NCBI GenBank assembly: GCA_024234735.1
Contig: JACKNV010000001.1
Coordinates: 310,001-374,000 of the forward strand
Source of the DNA: Pseudomonadales bacterium
GTDB lineage: Bacteria; Pseudomonadota; Gammaproteobacteria; Pseudomonadales; Halieaceae
DNA: 64,000 bases
Direction of reading: 5' to 3'
Of this stretch, positions 8,936 through 18,106 are shown in pieces. How positions within the stretch are numbered: position 1 is the first letter of the stretch; every line of letters starts with the position of its first letter. The notes below the pieces were generated by a model, which did no database searches, was not told where the DNA came from, and saw only the letters and a program-made list of their open reading frames with translations. The position numbers were made by a program, and so were the translations under genes.

Positions 8936-9408
8936 TCTTTGCGACGGTCGGCACCCAATTGCCTTTTCCGCGTCTTATGGATGCGCTGGACGGTATTGCA
9001 CCCGAGTTGGGCGAAGAAATCGTCGCGCAGATTGGGCCAGGACAGGAGGGCAAGACCTGGAAGCATCTTGATGTGAGGCGCCATTTAACGCCTTCAGAAT
9101 ATGAGATACTGTTCACCTCCGCCAGGGTTGTCGTCGCGCACGCGGGAATTGGAACAATTCTATCGGCCAGAAAATGGGGTAAGCCGCTGATAATTCTTCC
9201 CAGGCGGCACGCATTGGATGAACACAGAAATGACCATCAACTCGCCACGGCTAATGAGCTAAAGGGTCTTGCCGGGATTCATGTAGCCTGGGAGGTCGAA
9301 GATCTGATTCCCCTGCTAAATGCGCCTGTTCTGGAAGCAATGAATGGAGTGCCGAGCCCGTCACATGCTGCCCTAATTATAAGATTAAGACAATTTATAG
9401 ACACTTGA
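8932..9408 (+). CDS. PssE/Alg13-like catalytic subunit of a split glycosyltransferase
   Basis: The frame extends upstream, but the GTG at 8932 sits in a GTGA overlap with the pssD-like stop, and the family N-terminus (VIFATVGTQLPFPRLMDAL) starts exactly there, giving 158 residues. The segment VVVAHAGIGTILSARKWGKPLIILPR is the GT28 C-terminal UDP-sugar-binding motif, with HAG and the 'GxGT' turn. This is the donor-binding half of the enzyme whose other half is encoded just upstream. The overlap would secure equal synthesis of the two subunits. The role in EPS repeat-unit assembly comes from family knowledge and context. Confidence 0.85.
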   Translation: MIFATVGTQLPFPRLMDALDGIAPELGEEIVAQIGPGQEGKTWKHLDVRRHLTPSEYEILFTSARVVVAHAGIGTILSARKWGKPLIILPRRHALDEHRNDHQLATANELKGLAGIHVAWEVEDLIPLLNAPVLEAMNGVPSPSHAALIIRLRQFIDT

Positions 9409-9584
9409 AGTCTTGATCGTCTTAACGCCGTTGATTTTTCTTGAAGCGCTGCCTGCGCTATTTTTCTCCTCTACTGAAATGTCTATTGGCCCTCAAAAAA
9501 TCAATATACATGGTGACAAATCATCCCATTACCCGATAATCGAGACTTAGAATTGCGTTACGGTAGCAGGAGTGCCATCTGGCA

Positions 9585-10790
9585 GTGTTAGAGTTTTTAC
9601 GAACATTTGCGCCCACTGTGCTGTCATTCTGGATAGCCCTACTTGTTGCCAAGGTATTGGTGCATCGCCAACATTATGCTTATTTGCTGAAAAGGCAGGG
9701 GAGATATACGACTGTAGATGGCTTGCGAGGTTTTTTGGCGATTTCGGTGTTTTTTCAGCACTGTGTATATACCTGGCATTGGAAAGTAACAGGAGAGTGG
9801 CTCAATCTGCCGGAGGACCTGTTCTATTTTACAAATTACGGAAAGGTAGGCGTTGCAATTTTTTTTATGATAACCGGGTTTCTTTTCGTCCCCAGGATTC
9901 TCGAAAAGCGTAACACAAGATTCTGGCTCCGGTTATATGAGTCGAGGATTTTCCGGATATATCCACTGTATCTCCTCGCCCTGGTCATTATAGTGCTGGT
10001 TGCTTTTGATCGCTCAAATTACGAACTGCACGTTACGCCAATAGAGCTAGCCAAGGAGCTAATCCGATTCGGTTTTTTTGACGGCGGTCGTATAAATGAT
10101 GTTCCAAACACGCGCAGAGTTATTGCCGGGGTCGACTGGACCCTCAAATATGAATGGCTTTTTTATTTATCCTTGCCAGCTCTCGGATTTATCCTCACCA
10201 GACTGGGTAAAGCCGGAGGAGTAATTCTTTTGATATTGACCACTCTGCTTTTCTTTTATCCGGTCCTGATACTCAAAATTGATACCATGTATCTGATATT
10301 TTTTGCAGCGGGTGCAGGGGCTAATTATCTCCATAGGCTGGAATTTGTTACTGAAGATCGTATGAAGACTCCCGGAATCTCATGCCTCACTTTGCTTGCG
10401 TTTGGTGCCGCGATCTTTTATCCAAATATGTTCGACTTCTATCACGTTATAATCATTTCAGTGTGTTTTATCCTTGTCTCATTGGGGAATGATTTTTTTG
10501 GCATATTTTCCCTGAAATCAGCGGCGCTACTTGGAGAAATAAGCTATAGCATCTATTTGCTTCACGGGGTCATCCTGTATTTCGCCTTCACAGTGTTTAA
10601 TGTCGTTGAGATTCGTGATTATAGTTTGCCGAATTATCTATTGATGATGCCGGTGCTGACGATTTTTCTGGTTCTGGCAACAGCAGTCACGTTCCTGGTA
10701 ATTGAGAAACCAGGGATGGACTTTGGTAAAAAATATATATTCTCGAACGCTTTGGCTTCATTTATTGACCGTAAAGCACAGAAGAGCTAA
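9585..10790 (+). CDS. Acyltransferase 3 family membrane O-acyltransferase
   Basis: A 401-residue polytopic protein starting at GTG 9585, with AGGAG twelve bases upstream. YTTVDGLRGFLAISVFFQHC near residue 42 contains the conserved Arg and His of the OafA/acyltransferase_3 family, and YGKVGVAIFFMITGFLFVPRIL is the second hallmark. The terminal part (LLGEISYSIYLLHGVIL) is also typical. Family members move acetyl or other acyl groups across or within the membrane onto surface sugars. There is no SGNH domain. It probably decorates the polymer of this locus. An extra hydrophobic segment precedes the usual first motif. Confidence 0.87.
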   Translation: MLEFLRTFAPTVLSFWIALLVAKVLVHRQHYAYLLKRQGRYTTVDGLRGFLAISVFFQHCVYTWHWKVTGEWLNLPEDLFYFTNYGKVGVAIFFMITGFLFVPRILEKRNTRFWLRLYESRIFRIYPLYLLALVIIVLVAFDRSNYELHVTPIELAKELIRFGFFDGGRINDVPNTRRVIAGVDWTLKYEWLFYLSLPALGFILTRLGKAGGVILLILTTLLFFYPVLILKIDTMYLIFFAAGAGANYLHRLEFVTEDRMKTPGISCLTLLAFGAAIFYPNMFDFYHVIIISVCFILVSLGNDFFGIFSLKSAALLGEISYSIYLLHGVILYFAFTVFNVVEIRDYSLPNYLLMMPVLTIFLVLATAVTFLVIEKPGMDFGKKYIFSNALASFIDRKAQKS

Positions 10791-11160
10791 CTGCAGAGAA
10801 AATCCGTGAGTGAGTTGTGGTTCACGTGCGGGTGGTGCTTACCCGGATAAGAATTTCCTGCGTCCCGGTTTGTTGTATCGAAAATACCTGGCGTTTAACT
10901 ATCCTGGAGATAGACTTTTTGATTTCCATTCCATGGATATAGTCGGTTTGAAGGGTCTGGGTCTGACTGAAACCTAGCAAAGTCGCTTCAGGATAACTGC
11001 GTACCTGTTCATATTCATGATGGATTTGTTGGCCGGTTGGCTGTGGAACAATGTAATATCGCTAGCTGGGGAAACGATGCTAGCGGGATTGAATAATCAA
11101 AATGCCCGAATAGCAATCGCTATTTAAGTGTCCTGGCGCCTGGCACAATAGGTGTACTCA
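10791..11160. other. Intergenic region without an assignable gene
   Basis: This 370-base gap separates the two acyltransferase genes. It has one short open frame (GTG 10810 to TAG 10977, 55 residues) with a plausible composition but no family I recognise and no clear ribosome-binding site. It may be chance or a gene remnant. I saw no terminator-like hairpin or promoter of good quality. Confidence 0.35.
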
Positions 11161-12144
11161 ATGAAGAAGGATCTTTCTGTCGAATGTCTGCGTGGGCTTG
11201 CTTGTGTCCTACTTGTAACGTACCACGTTATAGGGGATAACTCAGAGCAGGGACTTCGAGTAGCTGCAGACTCATACCTTCGTTATTTAAACGATTCGCT
11301 TGTATATTTGAGAATGCCGCTTTTTACATTTCTTTCAGGTTATGTATATTCGCTCAGGCCCGTTAAAAGCAATCCAATAGGTTTTCTTGTCAAGAAGGTC
11401 CGCAGGCTGATTATACCCATGTTGGTAGTCGGTACGCTCTATATTGGAATACAGCATCTGGTTCCTGGCACCAACAGTACATATAGTTTTATCACTCTAT
11501 ACAGTTTCTATCCGGTTGCCCATTTTTGGTTTCTGGAGGCATTATTGCTGATCTTCGTTGTGCTCGTGCCTATGGAGTTCAGCGGCATACTGAAGCGAAA
11601 AGGCAGTTTTTTTCTTGTACTTTTGTTCTTTAGTGGCATTTCGCTTTCACAGGTAAAAACTACAACATTCTTCGCGGTAAATGGAGCGGTTTACCTAATG
11701 CCGTATTTCCTACTGGGTGTTGGTATTCACCGTTTTAACCTGGATAAGATAGGACCCGGGGTAAAAAGCCTGATACTGATTGTGGCACTTATCAGTATCC
11801 TTTTTTCGCAACTGGGGCTTAGTGGTGTTGTGGAAATCGATCTCGCTAGGCGGAGTCTCGTCGCGTTTCTACTAGGTGCAGCCGGTGTTGTTTCACTTTT
11901 CCTGTTTCGATTTGAAAATAAGTTCCTTGCCGCGATAGGTGAATACTCCTACACAATATATTTGTTCCATGTTTTCAGTGCGGCAGCTGTGAGAATAATA
12001 ATGGTAAGACTAGGGGTAACTAGTCTTGAGTTGCATCTTTTTCTTGGAATCATAGCGGGTATTGCAGCACCTATCTTGCTCGAAAAATTATTGAGTAAAT
12101 ATAGTGTTGCAAGGCTGTTGCTTTTTGGAAAGTCTGCTCGCTAG
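11161..12144 (+). CDS. Second acyltransferase 3 family membrane protein
   Basis: A 327-residue protein; ATG 11161 is preferred to the in-frame GTG at 11152 because AGGTG lies about six bases before it and the family N-terminus (KDLSVECLRGLACVLLVTYHV) follows directly. It has about ten hydrophobic segments, with YLRMPLFTFLSGYVYSLRP and FWFLEALLLIFVVLV as in WecH/OatA-like acyltransferases. The Arg of CLRG and the His of YHV are the expected catalytic-site residues. It is only distantly similar to the acyltransferase at 9585, so the two probably act on different positions or with different acyl groups. Confidence 0.85.
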   Translation: MKKDLSVECLRGLACVLLVTYHVIGDNSEQGLRVAADSYLRYLNDSLVYLRMPLFTFLSGYVYSLRPVKSNPIGFLVKKVRRLIIPMLVVGTLYIGIQHLVPGTNSTYSFITLYSFYPVAHFWFLEALLLIFVVLVPMEFSGILKRKGSFFLVLLFFSGISLSQVKTTTFFAVNGAVYLMPYFLLGVGIHRFNLDKIGPGVKSLILIVALISILFSQLGLSGVVEIDLARRSLVAFLLGAAGVVSLFLFRFENKFLAAIGEYSYTIYLFHVFSAAAVRIIMVRLGVTSLELHLFLGIIAGIAAPILLEKLLSKYSVARLLLFGKSAR

Positions 12145-12272
12145 TCGCAAACAAAGTTTTGCCCTGGCATTTGAGTGATCGCGGGCCATCCTGTTTTCTG
12201 CTTTCTAGCGGATTCAGGAATTCAAGTATGATCTAGTCTTCAGGAGGCAGTCGTCGGGGGCTTTGCGGTCGC

Positions 12273-13502
12273 TTAATTGGATACGCCCGGTGTTACCAGG
12301 CCTTTCCCGTCGCTGCCTCCGGTCGCGACACGAACTTCATCAAAATACATAGTGCGTTTTGTCACACTGGAAGGAATTTTTACATATTTTGGTTTATATA
12401 AGCCAATGCCTATATAGAGGGGCTTACGCTCAAGATTTTCACTGTCATAAAACATGGTAGGCCCACTGGAGAAGTTGACAATTTTTTCGCCATTTCTCCA
12501 CACTCTGATCATTCCCTCTTCCAGACTAAACCTGACATTTACCACCCAGTCTACCCACTCTCCTGTCTGGACTCCGCACGACCAGTGAACTCTAGTACCA
12601 ATTTGAGATTGAACGTCACCAAAATGGCTCTCAATTTCCAGCACCTCTCCTCTGACGATCAATGCTAGAGGCGGAACATAGGGGCCAACACCCCCCGAAG
12701 CGTGGAATTGCCAGAGTACCTCTGCATTGCTTTCATTCGTATCGGCTTTCCAGTCATTTGGCATGTATGTACTTAATCCGAGCCAGTAGTCGCTGTCGAA
12801 ATTTATTGGCAGAGTCTTATTGTCCTTGACTAGCTGAGCTCTGGGTTTTCCCTCTCCCTGGATCGAACTGTTTCCGTTCCAGTCATCTTTCTCCAGTTTG
12901 AATTTGCTGGCGTGTTTGCCTTTCCGGGCAAGAGCGGTCTCTACGACAATGGCATCTTCGATACCTTGGGAATATACACTCCAGGCGTCTCTACCTGCAC
13001 TCCGTTCCTGAAATTCCCCCGTTTCAAAATCGCCGACATACAACAATTCGGCTGCAGTAGATGTGGGGGTGTCAACATCATTATCTGCTCCAACATTGGC
13101 AGTGGTTGTTAGTGGTTGGGAACATTCGAATACGGGTTGTAAATAAAAGACCTCTTCAGTGCTAAGGAAATTTGAAATTACTTCTGTAACACTCGGGTCG
13201 TGCCCGCTTGTGGAAAGATTACAGGCGGTCTTTTTATGCCCACAAAATCTCTTGTCTCCCTTCTTCCAGAACTTAAACTTATACCCGCTGGCGGGTTTGG
13301 CAACGAAGGATTCATCAAAGAAGAGATCCACGACATTGATTTCACAAGTCTGTCCTGAAGCACAGCTATAAGTCGTTGATTTTGACTCCACAGTGCCCCC
13401 TTCGGGCACGACAACGCGAAGCTTGCAGGAACTTAGTAACAGGATGACCAGACTACTCGCCACAAAACGCTGTTTAAGAAAAATCTGTGCTGCATCAACC
13501 AT
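12273..13502 (-). CDS. Lipoprotein polysaccharide lyase (PF14099/PL20-like)
   Basis: ATG 13502 gives a signal peptide ending in VILLLSSC, a lipobox, and a 409-residue lipoprotein; the longer frame to 13586 would bury that signal. After it comes a Cys-rich InlB/'GYKFKFWKKGD' repeat-like module of about 100 residues. The C-terminal ~260 residues carry the polysaccharide-lyase signature: GKPRAQL, YWLGLSTYMPNDW, NAEVLWQFHASG, PPLALIVRG, GEWVDWVVNVRFS and PLYIGIGLYKPKY. The same domain ends the large protein at 14106, and both end in VTPG(V/A)S. It is likely to cleave an acidic polysaccharide at the outer membrane. Substrate and catalytic residues are not proven. Confidence 0.78.
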   Translation of the reverse strand: MVDAAQIFLKQRFVASSLVILLLSSCKLRVVVPEGGTVESKSTTYSCASGQTCEINVVDLFFDESFVAKPASGYKFKFWKKGDKRFCGHKKTACNLSTSGHDPSVTEVISNFLSTEEVFYLQPVFECSQPLTTTANVGADNDVDTPTSTAAELLYVGDFETGEFQERSAGRDAWSVYSQGIEDAIVVETALARKGKHASKFKLEKDDWNGNSSIQGEGKPRAQLVKDNKTLPINFDSDYWLGLSTYMPNDWKADTNESNAEVLWQFHASGGVGPYVPPLALIVRGEVLEIESHFGDVQSQIGTRVHWSCGVQTGEWVDWVVNVRFSLEEGMIRVWRNGEKIVNFSSGPTMFYDSENLERKPLYIGIGLYKPKYVKIPSSVTKRTMYFDEVRVATGGSDGKGLVTPGVSN

Positions 13503-14105
13503 TAGTATTCCGGGCAGGCGAAAAGACGACTTGTCGCGTGGCCTGCAAAAGTCAACGGTGCACTGACTGGATACGCATTTGTCCACCGGAACGAGTTACA
13601 TATTACCGGTGATTTTTAACAAAAATGCATCAACTACAGCTTTACCGCGTAGTTTGCGTTGGAATGTTAAGCCTACAGCATAAAACAGTTGTTGGCTATT
13701 TTTTGACCCGTTGTCATTCCGTGGTTCATTGCATCCTTTTACCTGTGTGAGCTCGGGAGGCTCCGGCCCGGGTCCATTTCAGACTGTAATTTTATAACTA
13801 TCTGAAATTTAAAATAAAAATAGCCTTTGGCGTGTAAGAGCTCGCAATACTCTAGACCCATCCCCCATCCCCATCCCCCATCCCCCATCCCCATCCCCCA
13901 TCCCCATCACCTGTCCTTCCGGAGCAAGTAAGGCCCGGAAATCTCCAGTTTCTTGAGAAAAGACCAGAAATTCCTATTGGTGATCATGCGGGAGGAATTA
14001 TATTCGAAATGCAAATAACGCTAACCGCCCGGCGAAGAGGCGAAAAGCGGCATGGGACTGACCAGGAGCTGCGTAACAGCGGCTTTTAAAGGGGAGAGGC
14101 AACAA
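13503..14105. promoter_or_regulatory. Divergent spacer between the two lyase genes
   Basis: These 603 bases separate two related, oppositely transcribed lyase genes. The region contains the C-rich ATCCCC/ATCCCCC tandem array (listed separately) and A+T-rich flanks. AGGGGAGAGG at 14090-14099 is the ribosome-binding site for GTG 14106. I found no gene in it and no promoter of high quality. Confidence 0.5.
13857..13909. repeat. C-rich tandem array of ATCCCCC/ATCCCC units
   Basis: Seven alternating 7- and 6-base units (7-6-7-7-6-7-6) run from 13860 to 13905, with partial units on each side. The opposite strand therefore has at least seven runs of four or five G separated only by AT, a strong G-quadruplex pattern. 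It lies about 355 bases before the minus-strand lyase start and about 200 before the plus-strand one. Confidence 0.95.
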
Positions 14106-17100
14106 GTGAACATTATGCTCCGAGCAATATACTCATTCATAGGCGCAATTGTATTGGCGCTGGGCTTGCTGGTTTTGCCTTCGGTAGCTCTGGCAACGGA
14201 TTATTATGTTGACCAGGGAAACGGGACAAACAGCAACGGTGGGCAGAAACCCGGTGATGCATTTGCCACCCTTGATTACGCCATGAGGACACTCCAGGCC
14301 GGGGACACTTTGTATGTTCGGGCTGGAATATATGAAGATGTGCCGCTTTTGACTTCGCGTTACTACAATAGCGGCACTTTGGCCAATCCGATAACGGTGA
14401 AGGCCTATGAGAGCGAAAAAGCTCATATAAAGGCGAACAGAAATCTTCTTGTCAAGGACGTCGCTGGCTGGGTATTTGACGGGCTGACTTTTGAAAACTC
14501 CGATACAGTTAGAATTGGTGATCAAAAAAGCGGCAATTGTACCGCCTTTGCCGAGCAGATCGTGTTTCGTAACAACAGGTTCCAGCACGGCAAGGAGATT
14601 GGGATTAATGTTCAATGCGGCCGGGATATCCTGATTGAAGATAATATTTTTGATAATTTGCGGAGTCGTACGGTTGGTGTTTCGTTGAATGCCGTTCAAC
14701 TGTCGAATACCGTTGAAAATATATCTATCACCGGGAATACCTTCCGGGACATTGGTGGAGATGGCCTTCACATAATTGGAAACGTCCAGGGCCTTGAAAT
14801 CTCTTCCAATACTTTCGAGGTCATTCGTCCGTATAGCTACAGAGATGAGACTGGCAAAGTCGATAGCGCAAACCCCACCCGTTTTGGAAACGTCGGCAGT
14901 AACGCCATAGAGCTTAAAAGCACTCCTGGAGGTGATATTGAAATAACAGGCAATATCATTAGAGGCTTTTATCCTGCCGCGTCAGGACAGGATGTGAAGA
15001 GAAGTCTCGGAATTGGTCTGCAAATTTTGAATGATGTATCTGGAATAACGCTTCGCAAAAACTACTTTTATAACAATTTTTTCCATGTGCGAATTGGTAA
15101 AGGATTCAGTTCCAGTCCGCTTCCAGAACGTGACACCATGATTAGCAACAACATATTTGGAGAATTGGCCCAGGACGGTGGCGCGGATCCAATTGCTTTG
15201 AGAATCTGGAGCGCAAGTGGCATACAAGTACTCAACAATACTTTCTACGCATCAGGCTCATCGCTGGAAGTGCTGCTGAATGTCAAAGATGTTGAGGCCA
15301 TGGAACTACAGAACAACCTGTTTGTTAAAGGATCGATACAGGCACTAACGAAAAGCAGCTATATTTTGGATATTTACGCAGACCATAATGCATGGTCTAA
15401 CCCTGCCAACGAGATTGATTCAGCATTGAAAGGTTCGCATGATCTGTATTTGAATTCCGTTGATCTAGATTCTCTCTGGGTTCCCGCGGCTGGTAGCCCG
15501 CTTGTTGATGCTGGCGCGTATCTTGGAATCACGGATGATTTCTATGGGGCACCCATTACAGGGAGCGCACCTGATATTGGTGCGGTAGAAAGTGGTCTGG
15601 AGTCCGGCGCGTCCGACGACCAGGTGGTTGAAACCGAACTGACTCAAATGCAGGAATCTGCAGTACAGTTCTCGTCTAATACCGATGGTCCTGTCGTATC
15701 GATCATTGCACCGGGCGCCACCGTATCCGGAACAGTGCAAATTGTCGTCGAGGCAAGTGACCCCGACGGGATAGAGAGGGTAAAGCTTTATGTCAATGAC
15801 GTTCACCTCGGTGGTGATTTGACTGCGCCCTATGTATTTAGCTGGGATTCTTCTTACTACGCAGGTCAAGAAGTCCAGATCAAAGCACTGGCTCGCAATA
15901 ATTCAGGCGAAAAGACCACTACTGAAATTACATTGGCGGTAAGCAGCAACGACCCTGCTGAAACCGAGACGGTGAATACAGTAGAACAGACATGGGATGA
16001 AGAGATACTAACAGCTGCGCTGGCTGGTACGACTGTTAGTGATGATCAATTGCCGTTTGTCGAAATTATTTCCCCGACATCGTACGCCTCTGGAATAGCA
16101 GAAGTAGTCGTTCAGGCGATCGACGCGGACGGTATTGACAGGGTAAAGCTGTATATAGACGATGTACTGCTGGGTGGAGATCTCACTTCCCCCTATACGT
16201 TTAAATGGGATACGTCGGCCTACACAGGCAAAGATGTAAAAGTCAAAGCTATGGCCCGGGACAAACTGGGTAACAGGAATTTTCATGAAATCGTACTGAC
16301 GGTTTCAGGAAGTTCCCAAACTGTGGCCGAAGAAGAAGTAATACAGGAGGAAGAGGTGATAGTTGAAGCGCCCGTAACTACGCCTGTGGTCGATAGTAAC
16401 TTGCCGCTGGTTTCCATCGTCGCGCCGACCACTATCAGTTCCGGAGTGATGAAAATAGTTGTGGAAGCAAGTGACCCGGATGGTGTGGATAGAGTGAAGC
16501 TGTACGTAGATGACGTCCATCTAGGCGGTGACCTGACAGCTCCGTATACCTTTACCTGGGATTCGTCTTCATATTCTGGTCGCGATGTACGTATTACGGC
16601 TATGGCGCGGGACAACAACGGCAATAAAGCGACAGACGAAATCGTGCTAGCAATACCAGCTAGCGGCACTACACCTGTCGTGGTAGAGACTTCAGTAGCT
16701 GAAACGAGCACTTCTGCAAGCCAGGATACAGCTGTCAGTGCCACTGAGGAAGAAAGCCAGGTTGCGAAAACCGGATCTACTAGTAGTTCAACCGCAAGTG
16801 GAGCAGAGCTGCTTTTCGTTGGCGATTTTGAGTCGGGTAAAATACAGAGCCAGTACAATGCCTGGGACGGCTGGACCAAAGAAGAGCAGGGCTTGAGCGG
16901 AGCTATAGGTGTGCAGTCATCAGTTGTCCGCACCGGCAAATATGCAGGTAAGTTCTACTTGGAGAAAGCTGACTGGGATGGGACAAATTCAACCCAGGGA
17001 AATGGCAAACCCAGGGCAGAGCTTATGAAGAATGTAAATGCTTTACCCATTAAATTCGATACGGAGTACTGGATGGGTGTGAGCGTGTACATACCCAGTA

Positions 17101-17582
17101 ATTGGCAAGAAGATTCCAACGAAAGCAATGCTGAAATAGTATGGCAGTTCCATGCCACTGGTGAGGTAGGCCCTTATGTTCCGCCGTTGGCGCTAAGAAT
17201 CAAAGGCGGGAATATTGCCCTTGTCAACCATACTGGAAATGTCAAAGACAAAATACAGGCCAGGGAGCTGTGGAGCGGCAAGCTGGAGAAAGGCAAGTGG
17301 GTAGACTGGGTGGTTCGTGTCAAGTTCAGCCTGGAGAATGGGTACATACAGGCGTGGAAGAGCGGAACAAAAGTTGCCGATTTTTCGGGCGGGGCGACTG
17401 TCTTTTATGACGGCGATGCACCGCGACGCGACCCGCTGTATTTCAAAATGGGATTGTATAAATCGAAATACGGCAAGTTGTATAGCTCTACTGTAAATCG
17501 CACCATCTACATGGATGAACTTCGCATTGCAAAAGGCGGTTCGGCAGGAAAATCATTGGTAACACCTGGAGCATCCCAATAG
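14106..17582 (+). CDS. Secreted modular protein: beta-helix, three Ig-like repeats, polysaccharide lyase domain
   Basis: The GTG at 14106, six bases after AGGGGAGAGG, gives 1158 residues with a Sec signal peptide (MLRAIYSFIGAIVLALGLL, cleaved near LATDYY); the frame itself extends to 14052. Residues ~30-480 are a right-handed parallel beta-helix (YYVDQGNGTNSNGG, then repeated N-x-F/I-x-N rungs). Three Ig-like domains of about 85 residues follow (near 529-613, 649-735 and 766-851), each with the pattern SDPDG(I/V)-R/DRVKLYV-DDV-LGGDLT-PY, joined by acidic linkers. Residues ~899-1158 are a lyase domain homologous to the whole C-terminus of the protein at 12273. It probably binds and cuts the exported polymer; the substrate is unknown. 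Confidence 0.82.
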   Translation: MNIMLRAIYSFIGAIVLALGLLVLPSVALATDYYVDQGNGTNSNGGQKPGDAFATLDYAMRTLQAGDTLYVRAGIYEDVPLLTSRYYNSGTLANPITVKAYESEKAHIKANRNLLVKDVAGWVFDGLTFENSDTVRIGDQKSGNCTAFAEQIVFRNNRFQHGKEIGINVQCGRDILIEDNIFDNLRSRTVGVSLNAVQLSNTVENISITGNTFRDIGGDGLHIIGNVQGLEISSNTFEVIRPYSYRDETGKVDSANPTRFGNVGSNAIELKSTPGGDIEITGNIIRGFYPAASGQDVKRSLGIGLQILNDVSGITLRKNYFYNNFFHVRIGKGFSSSPLPERDTMISNNIFGELAQDGGADPIALRIWSASGIQVLNNTFYASGSSLEVLLNVKDVEAMELQNNLFVKGSIQALTKSSYILDIYADHNAWSNPANEIDSALKGSHDLYLNSVDLDSLWVPAAGSPLVDAGAYLGITDDFYGAPITGSAPDIGAVESGLESGASDDQVVETELTQMQESAVQFSSNTDGPVVSIIAPGATVSGTVQIVVEASDPDGIERVKLYVNDVHLGGDLTAPYVFSWDSSYYAGQEVQIKALARNNSGEKTTTEITLAVSSNDPAETETVNTVEQTWDEEILTAALAGTTVSDDQLPFVEIISPTSYASGIAEVVVQAIDADGIDRVKLYIDDVLLGGDLTSPYTFKWDTSAYTGKDVKVKAMARDKLGNRNFHEIVLTVSGSSQTVAEEEVIQEEEVIVEAPVTTPVVDSNLPLVSIVAPTTISSGVMKIVVEASDPDGVDRVKLYVDDVHLGGDLTAPYTFTWDSSSYSGRDVRITAMARDNNGNKATDEIVLAIPASGTTPVVVETSVAETSTSASQDTAVSATEEESQVAKTGSTSSSTASGAELLFVGDFESGKIQSQYNAWDGWTKEEQGLSGAIGVQSSVVRTGKYAGKFYLEKADWDGTNSTQGNGKPRAELMKNVNALPIKFDTEYWMGVSVYIPSNWQEDSNESNAEIVWQFHATGEVGPYVPPLALRIKGGNIALVNHTGNVKDKIQARELWSGKLEKGKWVDWVVRVKFSLENGYIQAWKSGTKVADFSGGATVFYDGDAPRRDPLYFKMGLYKSKYGKLYSSTVNRTIYMDELRIAKGGSAGKSLVTPGASQ

Positions 17583-17591
17583 GGATGCTCC
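17568..17591 (+). terminator. Perfect hairpin spanning the lyase stop codon
   Basis: GGAGCATCCC and GGGATGCTCC form a perfect ten-base stem around the four-base loop AATA. The TAG stop (17580-17582) begins in the loop and ends in the right arm. No T run follows, so it may serve as a 3'-end protecting or Rho-assisted structure and not as a simple intrinsic terminator. Confidence 0.55.
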
Positions 17592-18106
17592 CATGGGAAA
17601 GCGACATTTAAAAAATGCTGTCATGTACTATGTAAGCTGGTTTTGGGAAGCATTGTGACAAATATATTACGCTTCAGAAAATTGACATGCCAATATGTCC
17701 GATCACTCTGTACGCTCACCAGACAAAGTTGGACACCAAAGGGTGGGGTAGCATGCAGGGCAGGGCCTAACGGAAGGTGGCAAGTTATTTCTGGTTCTGG
17801 GTGAGCCGGGGAGTTAAGTAACAGCTGATCCGATCGTGCCCGATGGCCATATGCGAGTTCACTGGGCGCACCACGTGTTTTAGGTGTGGAAAACCGAGCG
17901 ATATTGTCTTAAAGTGAATAGGCGGTTCTGGAGGTGTCTGCTTTTATGTAAACGGGATTACATTAACCCTGGCAATGGCCTTATTCTGGCGGGAGTAGTG
18001 AGTAGCAACCAGATTGTTATTGGTAGTTCGGGTTTTTATCCCAATCGTGTGTGCAGATGATCGATTCTATCACTCGATTATTCAAAGGCTATAATCGGAA
18101 CCATCA
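17592..18106. other. Intergenic region upstream of the GT4-WecG pair
   Basis: About 515 bases without a gene I can support. A perfect TATAAT lies at 18090-18095, only twelve bases before ATG 18107. If it is a -10 element the mRNA would be almost leaderless; no matching -35 is seen. No repeat or RNA gene was recognised. Confidence 0.35.

Noticed and set aside
10810..10977. 55-codon open frame between acyltransferase genes
   Set aside because: No ribosome site and no family resemblance; kept only as a remark on the gap.
13857..13909. CRISPR or IS end
   Set aside because: Short C-rich units without spacers, terminal inverted repeats or transposase nearby.
18090..18095. Promoter of the GT4 gene at 18107
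   Set aside because: The TATAAT is perfect but lies only twelve bases before the start codon and has no -35 match, so it is noted but not called.
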